Virus record (IMG/VR): IMGVR_UViG_3300044797_000276
Span: 1-23,406 of that record
Length of the DNA stretch: 23,406 nucleotides
From: a virus
Reading direction: 5' to 3' (one strand)
Below, in pieces: positions 12,559 to 19,747 of this stretch (its first letter is position 1; each line of letters opens with the position of its first letter). A program made the position numbers and the translations under genes. The notes below the pieces were generated by a model. It had not been told where the DNA came from. It worked only from the letters and a program-made list of their open reading frames with translations, and searched no databases.

Positions 12559-12764
12559 CTAGGTTTCCTGCTCGCAGCGCAGTTCCCCAAAGCGGTCGTG
12601 GATTTGAACCACCCATCCTGGCCACGCTTGGCGCCGCGCCCATCCTCCGGAGGACAAGTGCGTGATCTGCGCGCGACGGGGCATTGACGCACTATCGAGC
12701 CATCGTCAAGTTGAAATACCTTCCACGCGTCCCGTGCATTGAGGGGCTTGGCCGCGAACGGCAT
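12559..12764 (-). pseudogene. Small leftward gene upstream of tRNA, probably frameshifted
   Basis: From the ATG at 12764 the frame reads MPFAAKPLNARDAWKVFQLD and then DGSIVRQCP. After the GGGG run (12678-12681, plus strand) this frame becomes implausible, while adding one base leads to ITHLSSGGWARRQAWPGWVV and QIHDRFGELRCEQET with a stop at 12561-12559. Repaired length is about 68 residues. No family recognised. Together with the tRNA and terminator it forms a leftward cassette in a rightward region, as expected of a moron. Evidence for the shift is moderate. Confidence 0.45.
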
Positions 12765-12790
12765 TCTCGGCCACTTCGGGGGAGGCTGGT

Positions 12791-12925
12791 GTGGCGACGT
12801 CGATCGACGACGGCCGACGAAACCATGCCAGCCAGGAACGCGGCGGCCTCGCCGTCTCGGTCAAGTTGCCCTGCTGGGCGACCGAATACATCAAATTGCT
12901 GGCGGAGATGGAGCGATGGGCCTAA
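12791..12925 (+). CDS. Small hypothetical protein (44 aa), GTG start
   Basis: A GTG at 12791 with GGGGGAGG five bases upstream gives 44 residues (MATSIDDGRRNHASQERGGL, then AVSVKLPCWATEYIKLLAEM). The strong ribosome site and natural-looking composition support it. It overlaps the next tiny frame by 10 bases. Its first bases converge with the leftward gene at 12764. Function unknown. Confidence 0.6.
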   Translation: MATSIDDGRRNHASQERGGLAVSVKLPCWATEYIKLLAEMERWA

Positions 12926-12990
12926 CCGTCGAGATGCCGCAAGTGCTCAAGGACATCCTGGCCGAAACGGAAATCGAGATCACGCTGTGA
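12916..12990 (+). CDS. Possible mini-gene (24 aa)
   Basis: ATG at 12916, after GGAG-containing sequence, encodes MGLTVEMPQVLKDILAETEI and four more residues, an amphipathic helix. Its stop overlaps the next GTG start as GTGA. The chain of overlaps suggests translation, possibly just to couple the neighbours. A frameshifted N-terminus of either neighbour is another explanation. Confidence 0.4.
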   Translation: MGLTVEMPQVLKDILAETEIEITL

Positions 12991-13253
12991 GCACTTGCCG
13001 GCGGCAGCGCTCGGAGCTGCCTCGAGTTGAAGGGCCGCACGTCGTCACGATCCGTGTGCGGTTCCTGGACGGCGACATAGGCCTCTACGAGATTTTCACA
13101 GGCGATGAGGCCGACGCCGAGCGCATCTGGCTCGGCATCGACAGCATCTATTTTGAGCAAGGGCGCCAAGTTGACCACGACCGCGATCTCGACATCGCAC
13201 TGCTGTCGCGGTCAGAATGGGACGCGTTCTTGGCCTCGGTCGGGGCAAGCTGA
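12987..13253 (+). CDS. Hypothetical protein (88 aa), GTG start
   Basis: The GTG at 12987 overlaps the preceding stop as GTGA. The protein reads PHVVTIRVRFLDGDIGLYEI, EADAERIWLGIDSIYFEQGR and LDIALLSRSEWDAFLASVGA, a soluble acidic alpha/beta protein. A longer reading from 12684 is rejected because its N-terminal part is shuffled. Function unknown; it directly precedes the portal gene. Confidence 0.6.
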   Translation: MSTCRRQRSELPRVEGPHVVTIRVRFLDGDIGLYEIFTGDEADAERIWLGIDSIYFEQGRQVDHDRDLDIALLSRSEWDAFLASVGAS

Positions 13254-13271
13254 TCAAGTTGGTGGCAGGGC

Positions 13272-16200
13272 ATGGCGACAAGCAAGCGGGCGGGCGGGGA
13301 ATCACCGAACTGGGGCGGCGCCAGGCCACGCCGGCGCAAGAAGGCGCCAGATGCCGCCGTAGCCCAGCCAGATAGCGCCGTATTCGAGCCGGGTGGCGCC
13401 ATGGCGCGCCCCACAGCCCCCGTGCCGGCCGAAGTGCGCAAGCCCATGGCGCTCGGCATCGACACGATGGCCGTCATCATGGAGGCCGTCGAGACCTACG
13501 CGAAGGACCACCAGCGCACCCGCGAGAACAGCCCGTTCCGGCTGCCTGAGTTCCCGCCCGAAGCCGTCCCGAAAAAGAAGTCCATGCGGCTCGCCATGGA
13601 CTCAAACACGAACTGGGCCACCAACCAGTGGATCGGGGACTTCGCACAGGGCGTCTTCGCCAGCATCGGTGCGGAGGGCCTGCTCTTCCCGGGCTACCCA
13701 TACCTGTCGCAACTTGCGCAGCGGCCCGAGTACCGTGTCATCTCCGAGACGATCGCCGACGATGCGACCCGCAAGTGGATCGACTTTGAGGTGACCGGCA
13801 ACGAGGAGGCCGGCGCAGACAAGGAAAAGAAGCGGGACAAGCAGCGGGCCCAAGCCCTCGACGAAGGCCGCCCGACCTTCAAGAACGCCGACCCGGACGA
13901 GCGGAAGGACAAGGTCAAGAAGTCGGGCAAGACCGAGCGGGTGAAGGGGATCAAGGACGAACTCGACCGGCTCGAACTGCGCGATCGCTTCTACGCCATG
14001 ATCCGGGATGACGGCTTCTTCGGCCGCAGTCATCCCTACCTCAATTTCGGCGAGGATAGCGAAACGCCCAAGGGCCTCGCCGAACTCAAGATGCCGATTG
14101 GTAACGGCCGCGACAAGATCAGCAAGGCGAAAGTAGGCAAGTCCAACCCGCTCAAGGAAGTCAAAATCATCGAGCCGGTGTGGGTCTACCCGATCGCCTA
14201 CAACGCGACCAACCCGCTGCGCGACGACTGGTACAATCCGCAGACTTGGTACGTGATGGGCAAGGAGATTCACTCCTCCCGCATTCCCGCGTTCATTACA
14301 CGCCCGGTCCCGGACCTCCTCAAGCCCGCCTATAGCTTCGGGGGACTGTCGCTGTCTCAAATGGCAAAGCCATATGTCGACATCTGGCTGACCACCCGCC
14401 AGGCGGTTGCGGACCTCATTCGCTCGTTCTCGATCATGTGCCTGGCCACCGACATGCAGACCAACAGCATGCCGGGCGGGACCGCTGGCGCCAGCCTCGC
14501 CATGCGCGCGGCCCTGTTCACGTCTCTGCGCGACAACATGGGATTGTTTCTGTCCAATAAGGACACGGAGGAATTCTCGAACGTGTCGGCGCCGCTGAGC
14601 GGCCTCGACCACCTGCAGGCCCAGGCCCAGGAGCACATGGCGTCCGTGAGCCGCATCCCGCTCGTCAAACTGACCGGCATCAGCCCTTCAGGCCTGAACG
14701 CCTCCAGCGAGGGCGAGATCCGGGTCTACTACGACACCATCAGCGCATTCCAGAACCGGACCATGCGCAAGCTCCTCACCCAGATCATCAATTTCGTGCA
14801 GCTGTCGTTGTGGGACGAGATCGACCCGGAGATCACATTCGAATTTGAGCCGCTTTGGGACATGACGTCCAAGGAGCTCGCCGAGTTGCAGAAACTCGAG
14901 GCCGAGCGCGACGAGAAGTACGTCGACCTGAGCGCCCTCGCACCAGCCGAAATCCGAAAGCGCATCGTCAACGATCCGAAGCTGCCATACACGGGCCTCG
15001 ATCCCGACGATCTGCCGGACCTGCTCGAGGAGGAGGAGTCGGGCCTCATCCCCGAAGGTGGCGGCAAGGGCCTCGAGGCCGTGCTGGGAGCTGCCGGCGC
15101 CGAGACCGGCGAGGATCCGCCCGATGGAGGCAGCAAGGGCCCTGGTGGCAAACAACCAGGCCGTCCTGACAAGAAAAAAGACGAAAACGACAAGGGATCC
15201 GGCAAATCTGTAAAGCCGAACGGCAAGGGCGGTAACGTGACCATCACGATCGCTCACGATCAAGCCGCCGACGGCACCAAGATGTCACAGGACGCGGTCG
15301 GCTACACAACCACCTGGGCGGACTCGCGCACCCAGTGCCAGGCCTGCGTGATGTTCGATGGTGAGAACAATGCGTGCGACCTCGTCGAGGGCGAGATCGT
15401 GGCGACGGGGCACTGCCGCAAATTCGAGCCAGTCGAACCAGGTCGTGCCAACGACGCCGAGTGGCGCGAGAGCGACCATCCGCGCAAGGATGACGGTAAG
15501 TTCGGCACGGGAAGCGGGGCCGAGTCTCATGACAAACCCGAAAAACTGACAGGGGCAGAATCCGGAGAAAAACCGGAAGGCGGCAAAGGCGGCAAAAAGG
15601 ACATTGCTCGGGAACTGCTGACCAGGGGCGTGACCAACGCCGACATGCTCAAGGCGCTCGGCTGGCCGACGATTTCCATGCCGGCCATGGCGAAGTCCCT
15701 CCATCTGAACCTGGAAAAGGTGAAGGAAGGCGGAGCCACGCTCTACCGCGGCACGCCATACACCGATGAGCAGATGGCCGAAGTCGAGGCCGAGCGTGCC
15801 AAAAAGCGCGCGAACCGCCGAGGCGGCGGTCCCCAGTCCCAACCCGAAGAGACATGGAGCCTGCTGCAGTTTCTCGCGGCTCGCGGCGGGATCCGCGCCG
15901 ACGACGCCCTCATCACCGACCTGCGCCAGTCGTTCGGGGGCAAAAACAAGTTCGTGCCCGGCTTCGGTCAGTTGATCCGACCCAACAAGCAATCCTCGGA
16001 AGCCGCCAAGCGATCGGGCGCGCACGGGCCCATGAGCCTTGACCAGGCGCTGCGCGCGGCCGTCGAGGCCGGCTACATCAGCGAGCGCGGCGCCGAGACC
16101 GGTGGCGCCGAAAGCACCTACATCGCCGAGCTACTCGAGGCCATCGACACCGAGGCCCGCGGCCAGCACGTCTACCGCCAAGGCTACCAGCCGGAGAACG

Positions 16201-16466
16201 TACCGTCCGACCCGGCCGAGCTCGAAAAGGCTGAGCACGATTTCATCGCGAGCCTGCACGACAACCTCGCAGCCGGCGGCGGCACATTGACCGACGAAGA
16301 ATGGAATCGCGCCCTTGAGATGTGGGCCCACGAAGGCTTAAGTGACCCCGACACCGTGCTCGAGCGGCTCTTCATTGAGTCGCGTGGCCGCGATATCGAC
16401 AGCGGAGCCGTCCATGACGAACCAAAGCTCGAAGACTGGGACTCCCCGCCCGACGATGACACCTGA
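13272..16466 (+). CDS. DUF1073-type portal protein with multi-domain C-terminal extension
   Basis: At 1064 residues this is about twice the usual size of the family. Residues about 60-620 match the DUF1073 portal family (whose Pfam model also covers the N-terminal domain of Acb1-related proteins): NWATNQW, WIDFEV, DDGFFGRSHPYL, IPLVKLTGISPSGLNASSEG (from about 463) and YYDTISAFQNRTMRKLL. A charged Lys-rich insert lies near 175-235. A Gly/Lys/Pro-rich linker follows, then a four-Cys motif CQACVMF (Cys689) ... NNAC ... GHCRKF resembling a high-potential iron-sulfur or zinc site, a WRESDHPRKDDGKFGTGSG motif, a DUF3489-type helix-turn-helix (about 777-830), and SLLQFLAARGGIRADDAL...KFVPGFGQLIR (about 861-940), as in large polyvalent proteins. 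The portal forms the DNA gate; the extension's role is unknown. Confidence 0.88.
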   Translation: MATSKRAGGESPNWGGARPRRRKKAPDAAVAQPDSAVFEPGGAMARPTAPVPAEVRKPMALGIDTMAVIMEAVETYAKDHQRTRENSPFRLPEFPPEAVPKKKSMRLAMDSNTNWATNQWIGDFAQGVFASIGAEGLLFPGYPYLSQLAQRPEYRVISETIADDATRKWIDFEVTGNEEAGADKEKKRDKQRAQALDEGRPTFKNADPDERKDKVKKSGKTERVKGIKDELDRLELRDRFYAMIRDDGFFGRSHPYLNFGEDSETPKGLAELKMPIGNGRDKISKAKVGKSNPLKEVKIIEPVWVYPIAYNATNPLRDDWYNPQTWYVMGKEIHSSRIPAFITRPVPDLLKPAYSFGGLSLSQMAKPYVDIWLTTRQAVADLIRSFSIMCLATDMQTNSMPGGTAGASLAMRAALFTSLRDNMGLFLSNKDTEEFSNVSAPLSGLDHLQAQAQEHMASVSRIPLVKLTGISPSGLNASSEGEIRVYYDTISAFQNRTMRKLLTQIINFVQLSLWDEIDPEITFEFEPLWDMTSKELAELQKLEAERDEKYVDLSALAPAEIRKRIVNDPKLPYTGLDPDDLPDLLEEEESGLIPEGGGKGLEAVLGAAGAETGEDPPDGGSKGPGGKQPGRPDKKKDENDKGSGKSVKPNGKGGNVTITIAHDQAADGTKMSQDAVGYTTTWADSRTQCQACVMFDGENNACDLVEGEIVATGHCRKFEPVEPGRANDAEWRESDHPRKDDGKFGTGSGAESHDKPEKLTGAESGEKPEGGKGGKKDIARELLTRGVTNADMLKALGWPTISMPAMAKSLHLNLEKVKEGGATLYRGTPYTDEQMAEVEAERAKKRANRRGGGPQSQPEETWSLLQFLAARGGIRADDALITDLRQSFGGKNKFVPGFGQLIRPNKQSSEAAKRSGAHGPMSLDQALRAAVEAGYISERGAETGGAESTYIAELLEAIDTEARGQHVYRQGYQPENVPSDPAELEKAEHDFIASLHDNLAAGGGTLTDEEWNRALEMWAHEGLSDPDTVLERLFIESRGRDIDSGAVHDEPKLEDWDSPPDDDT

Positions 16467-16608
16467 GGAACTGCGCAAGCAGGCCGAATGGTTTCGTGCG
16501 CACGGGCGCACTCGGACCGCTGAGCTTGCGGAGATGGCCGCGGCGGCCCAAGAGCGCAGTGCCGAGGAGTTCACGCCCGAGGAGGTCGCCGAAATCACCG
16601 CGGGCTGA
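16456..16608 (+). CDS. Small acidic helical protein (50 aa)
   Basis: ATG at 16456 overlaps the portal end by 11 bases. The 50 residues (MTPEELRKQAEWFRAHGRTR, TAELAEMAAAAQERSAEEFT) form one or two amphipathic helices. Function unknown. Translation probably follows from the portal gene, as no strong ribosome site is visible. Confidence 0.55.
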   Translation: MTPEELRKQAEWFRAHGRTRTAELAEMAAAAQERSAEEFTPEEVAEITAG

Positions 16609-16627
16609 TCGAGGGGAAGCGGGGCCG

Positions 16628-17323
16628 ATGACGAAGTCCAACCTACCGGAGGCGGTCTCGCGCGCCCGCCTCCCCGCCACTTACATGGACGCGAAGGCAG
16701 CACTCGCCAAGTGCGAGCGCATCGACGAGTGCAAAGACTGGGCCGACAAGGCCGAGGCCATGGCATCCTACGCCAGGCAGTCCGGAGACACCGAACTGCG
16801 CAAGATGGCCGATCGCATCCAGGCGCGTGCGGTCGATCGGTGCGGACAACTCATCAAGCAGATCCCGAGTGAGCAGGGCAAGCGCACCGACAAACAACAG
16901 TCCGGCGGCGGACTGAAGTTAAGTGCTCGTGACATCGCGCGAATTGCCGCCGGCGTGTCCAAGCGGCTCGCCAAGACCGCCGTCGCCGTCAACAGCGTGC
17001 CCCGCGCCCGCTTCGAGCGGGAAGTCGAGAGCACCAACCCGCCCTCGGTCACCAAGCTGGCCGAGATGGGCCGGCAGCACCGCCAGGCGCCTAAGCCCGA
17101 AATGCGAAAGGCGACGCCCGAGGAGAAGCGCGCGGCCGCAGCCCTCACCGAGGCCGTCGACGACTTTCTCCAGAAGACCAAAGGCATCAAGATCGAACTC
17201 GCACTCAACGGCTGCACGGCGCCGGCGGCCGGCAAGCTGGCGGACAATGCGAAGGAAGCGCAGACCTGGCTCGCCATGCTCGTCATGAAGACGAAAGGCC
17301 GAAAGGCGTGGGCGGAGCCCTGA
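16628..17323 (+). CDS. Conserved phage protein of unknown function (231 aa)
   Basis: ATG at 16628 is preceded by a GGGGAAGCGGGG purine stretch. The segment MDAKAALAKCERIDECKDWA to DKAEAMASYARQSGDTELRK, then ADRIQARAVDRCGQLIKQI, matches a helical module found beside methyltransferases and ParB-like genes in phages and plasmids. The middle is basic (SKRLAKTAVAVNS, FEREVES). A C-terminal helical part follows. The role is unknown; nucleic-acid association is suggested by the basic centre and by the contexts in which the family occurs. Confidence 0.65.
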   Translation: MTKSNLPEAVSRARLPATYMDAKAALAKCERIDECKDWADKAEAMASYARQSGDTELRKMADRIQARAVDRCGQLIKQIPSEQGKRTDKQQSGGGLKLSARDIARIAAGVSKRLAKTAVAVNSVPRARFEREVESTNPPSVTKLAEMGRQHRQAPKPEMRKATPEEKRAAAALTEAVDDFLQKTKGIKIELALNGCTAPAAGKLADNAKEAQTWLAMLVMKTKGRKAWAEP

Positions 17324-17340
17324 AACTTGTGGACGGTCGG

Positions 17341-17368
17341 TTGACTGGGTGACCCGTAACGTTACAGT
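17341..17368 (+). promoter_or_regulatory. Candidate promoter with GTAACGTTAC operator
   Basis: TTGACT (17341-17346), a 16-base spacer and TACAGT (17363-17368) form a promoter-like pair 36 bases before the gene at 17404. The 10-bp palindrome GTAACGTTAC (17356-17365) overlaps the -10. The same palindrome recurs at 20395-20404, also between genes. GGTGACC (17349-17355) is a further short near-palindrome. Confidence 0.45.
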
Positions 17369-17403
17369 CCACGCCGCCTGAAACCGAAAAGGAGACTGCC
17401 ACC

Positions 17404-17826
17404 ATGAGCGATCGCCAGATTGCTGACGTCACTTACGCCGCCCGACTTAAAGCCGCGCACATTGCGCAGATCGACATCCTGATGCCGCGACCGTCGTACA
17501 TCGGCCGGCTCGGGCACATCGAGCGTGTGCATGCTTTCGCGAACGCTGCCGAGTTCGACGATGGCCAATTCCAGTCGGCTGTCGCGATTGTGCACAAGCA
17601 AAATTATACCGCAGCCGCGGCCGTCTGGAGCGTCGGCCTCGCCCCGCTCAGCCTCTTCGCCAATCTGCCCGGATGCGGGTGCCCAGTCCAAGAGCGATTT
17701 GAGAACGGCCGGTTCTCCCTCTTGCTGATTCCCTCCGCAGTACGCGGGGATTGGAATCCAAACAAAGCAGTGCTGGAGGACTTCGCTCGCATCCAGCAGG
17801 AAGCGCGCCTGGGAGAGGGCGCATGA
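17404..17826 (+). CDS. Hypothetical protein (140 aa)
   Basis: ATG at 17404 has AAGGAG ten bases upstream, in a leader resembling that of the gene at 20564. The protein is soluble with a mixed profile (RLGHIERVHAFANAAEFDDG, AAVWSVGLAPLSLFANLPGC) and contains a CGC pair. No family recognised. The next gene overlaps its stop as ATGA. It opens a run of small genes likely transcribed from the candidate promoter at 17341. Confidence 0.6.
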   Translation: MSDRQIADVTYAARLKAAHIAQIDILMPRPSYIGRLGHIERVHAFANAAEFDDGQFQSAVAIVHKQNYTAAAAVWSVGLAPLSLFANLPGCGCPVQERFENGRFSLLLIPSAVRGDWNPNKAVLEDFARIQQEARLGEGA

Positions 17827-18128
17827 AGAACAGCCGGCTATCGGACCTCAACGATCACCTCTTTGCGCAGATCGAGCGGCTGTCGGTCGCAGAGCTCACG
17901 CCCGAGCAGATCGACAGCGAGCACAAGCGCGGTCAGGCCATTGTCGGCGTGGCCGAGCAAATCCTTAATGGCGCAAGGCTCCAGATCGATCACATTGGCC
18001 GATATGTTGACGAATTTGCCTTCCGGTTGAACGAAGGCAACTGCGCCCGCCACACGCTGGAACGGCTGGACTCGTTCGTCAGTCGCGTTGCCGGGAAGCG
18101 GCTCACCTACAAAACGCTGACGGCTTAG
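17823..18128 (+). CDS. Conserved phage hypothetical protein (101 aa)
   Basis: ATG at 17823 overlaps the previous stop as ATGA. The first 60 residues (LSDLNDHLFAQIERLSVAEL, EQIDSEHKRGQAIVGVAEQI, LNGARLQID) match a small phage family with the pattern NDHLF-QLERL ... L--EI-RAKAI--VA-QII-NA, found in several proteobacterial phages. The family lacks a known function. The C-terminus is basic. The longer in-frame start at 17751 lies inside the previous gene and is not preferred. Confidence 0.7.
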   Translation: MKNSRLSDLNDHLFAQIERLSVAELTPEQIDSEHKRGQAIVGVAEQILNGARLQIDHIGRYVDEFAFRLNEGNCARHTLERLDSFVSRVAGKRLTYKTLTA

Positions 18129-18136
18129 GACCGAAA

Positions 18137-18529
18137 ATGCTCGCGACCGACGCAGTAGCCAATGCCATCGCACGGGAGATATGGCGCTACAACGAATGCC
18201 CGTGGGACTTCGACGCGCCGCCTGATGGGATGGCCCAACTCCAAAAACAATTTGCGACGGACCAAGCCAATGGAATCGTCGCAGTGCTCGGCAAGCGTGC
18301 CGCCGAGATGGAGGATATGCGCGAAGCGATGGCTTATTTCCTGCAGCACAAGGAATTGTGGGACGAATTTGCGGACAGCTTCGCGCGTGACCGCACACAC
18401 GACTGGTTTCACTATGATGCAGTGAAGGGCGATTGCTGCCGCCGCTGCGGGATAGTTCGCCGCGCGGATCGGATGAACAACCCGTGCCGAGGTGCGGTAA
18501 AAGTCGGCCCTCGCAAAGATGAGGCATAG
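18137..18529 (+). CDS. Zinc-ribbon hypothetical protein (130 aa)
   Basis: ATG at 18137. The N-terminal 95 residues are acidic and helical. The C-terminus reads HDWFHYDAVKGDCCRRCG ... NNPCRGAVKVG, a single CxxCG plus PC knuckle common in phage proteins. Function unknown. It is eight bases from the preceding gene and four from the following one. Confidence 0.62.
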   Translation: MLATDAVANAIAREIWRYNECPWDFDAPPDGMAQLQKQFATDQANGIVAVLGKRAAEMEDMREAMAYFLQHKELWDEFADSFARDRTHDWFHYDAVKGDCCRRCGIVRRADRMNNPCRGAVKVGPRKDEA

Positions 18530-18533
18530 GCCA

Positions 18534-18848
18534 ATGGCCCGCAAGCAATGGCGCTGCTTCTTTTGCGACGAAGTGTTCACACGGCGCAAGGATGCTGCCG
18601 AGCATTTTGGCGAGTTTGACGGATGCACCGCCGATATACCCGCGTGCAAGATAACTGCCCATGAAGGGCATTTGGTGCACTACATCAGAAAGCTTGAACA
18701 GGAATTGCGTCAATTCCACCAGGACGAAACCGACGTGGCGCTCTCGATCATTACGCTCGAATCCGAGCACCAGCAGGCGCTCATTCGAGCCGAAGAAGAA
18801 GGCTACGCGCGCGGTATCCGTGACATGACGCAAACCAAGGCGGCATAG
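18534..18848 (+). CDS. C2H2-like zinc-finger phage protein (104 aa)
   Basis: The preferred start is the ATG at 18534, because the conserved finger begins directly after it: MARKQWRCFFCDEVFTRRKD with AAEHFGEFDGC, a CxxC...H...C finger used by a family of small phage proteins. Residues 45-104 form a long helix (YIRKLEQELRQFHQDETDVA, HQQALIRAEEEGYARGIRD). Probably nucleic-acid or protein binding; its function in the phage is unknown. Confidence 0.7.
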   Translation: MARKQWRCFFCDEVFTRRKDAAEHFGEFDGCTADIPACKITAHEGHLVHYIRKLEQELRQFHQDETDVALSIITLESEHQQALIRAEEEGYARGIRDMTQTKAA

Positions 18849-18857
18849 GAGACTTTC

Positions 18858-19064
18858 GTGGCGGCGAAACCGAAGGGCGGCTATATCGCGCATTTCAAGC
18901 CTATTTCGCACGGCGACCAAGTAACGATGCGAGGCGAGAGTTTCACGTTCGTCAGTTCCAAAACCCCGAAGGCTCTCGACGCCATTACCGACAAAGTTCT
19001 CCGATATCGGCCCAAGCCAAAATCCAAGGCGGCCAAACGGCGGAAGCGGCGAGCGAAGAAATGA
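18858..19064 (+). CDS. Small basic protein (68 aa), GTG start
   Basis: GTG at 18858 with AGGAGA seven bases upstream. An N-terminal strand-rich part (GGYIAHFKPISHGDQVTMRG) is followed by a very basic tail rich in Lys, Arg and Pro. The tail suggests nucleic-acid binding. Not assigned to a family. Confidence 0.6.
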   Translation: MAAKPKGGYIAHFKPISHGDQVTMRGESFTFVSSKTPKALDAITDKVLRYRPKPKSKAAKRRKRRAKK

Positions 19065-19136
19065 GCCGGGAATGGACTCATGTATATAATTCCCCATGTT
19101 TGAAACCCGAAAGGCCAGACGAGAACGGAGAGTGTG

Positions 19137-19274
19137 ATGCGTTTTATTTTGGTGATATGCACATGGGCGCTTTTCGCGTTGATGGAGATTGGCCTCTTCG
19201 GCGCCATGAGCCACGTCTTTGATCCACCACCGCCGGCGTCCCCCTTCTACGTGATCCGCCAAGGTGCAGCATGA
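19137..19274 (+). CDS. Small single-pass membrane protein (45 aa)
   Basis: ATG at 19137 with GGAG upstream. Residues 2-25 (FILVICTWALFALMEIGLFG) form one transmembrane helix with one Arg before it, followed by a short Pro-rich tail (DPPPPASPFYVI). The stop overlaps the next start as ATGA. A TATAAT at 19085-19090 lies upstream without a clear -35. Small phage membrane proteins can act in lysis control or exclusion; nothing here decides. Confidence 0.6.
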   Translation: MRFILVICTWALFALMEIGLFGAMSHVFDPPPPASPFYVIRQGAA

Positions 19275-19747
19275 CGGAATTCGCAGTCAGAGCCGAAACC
19301 CACGCCGGCAACCTCGTGGTGGTCCGTCGCGGCTTCAAGAACCAGGAGGACGCCGAGGACCACCCTATCAGGGCGAAAGACTATCGCCGCATCTGGGTCG
19401 AGCCGATCGAGCCTGCACCGAAACGGCTTGACGACACAATCGCGAAGCCGGTCGCGCTTGTCGACAGGAAGACCAACACGCTCCGCGCATTCACGAAGGC
19501 CGCCGTAGCCGGCAAGCGGGCGCCCATGAACGGGACGTTCGGTGTCGAGTCATCGGCGGCGCGCCGACTCGCCTTCGACGGTGTCATTCGAATCGAGGTC
19601 TACGCCAAGAACTGGCGGGTGATCACCCTGCTTGAAGGTGAGCACGCCGGAAAGCACACGATGCTCCCACCGCACGGCGGCCGCGCCTACGTGACGATCG
19701 ACAAGAACAGTTCGGCGCCCCGCTATTGGGTGGCGCCGTCACCATGA
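19271..19747 (+). CDS. Hypothetical protein (158 aa)
   Basis: ATG at 19271 overlaps the preceding stop as ATGA. Residues 1-55 contain HAGNLVVVRRGFKNQEDAED, followed by a basic centre (VDRKTNTLRAFTKAAVAGKR) and a strand-rich C-terminus (GVIRIEVYAKNWRVITLLEG, GRAYVTIDKNSSAPRYWVAP). No family recognised. The next gene starts inside its last codons. Confidence 0.6.
   Translation: MTEFAVRAETHAGNLVVVRRGFKNQEDAEDHPIRAKDYRRIWVEPIEPAPKRLDDTIAKPVALVDRKTNTLRAFTKAAVAGKRAPMNGTFGVESSAARRLAFDGVIRIEVYAKNWRVITLLEGEHAGKHTMLPPHGGRAYVTIDKNSSAPRYWVAPSP

Noticed and set aside
12590-12650. A second tRNA-like T-arm (GGTTCAAATCC on the minus strand)
   Set aside because: No matching acceptor, D arm or anticodon stem could be folded around it; it lies within the probable frameshifted small gene.
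12684-12986. N-terminal part of a 189-codon reading ending at 13253
   Set aside because: Composition is shuffled and it covers two small genes with good ribosome sites; only the part from GTG 12987 is kept.
13602-14636. 344-codon minus-strand frame opposite the portal
   Set aside because: It is antisense to the conserved portal core, with composition typical of a GC-rich shadow frame.
19062-19090. Promoter with TATAAT at 19085-19090
   Set aside because: The -10 is perfect but no -35 lies at 16-18 bases, and the extended TGn element is off by one base; kept only as a remark.
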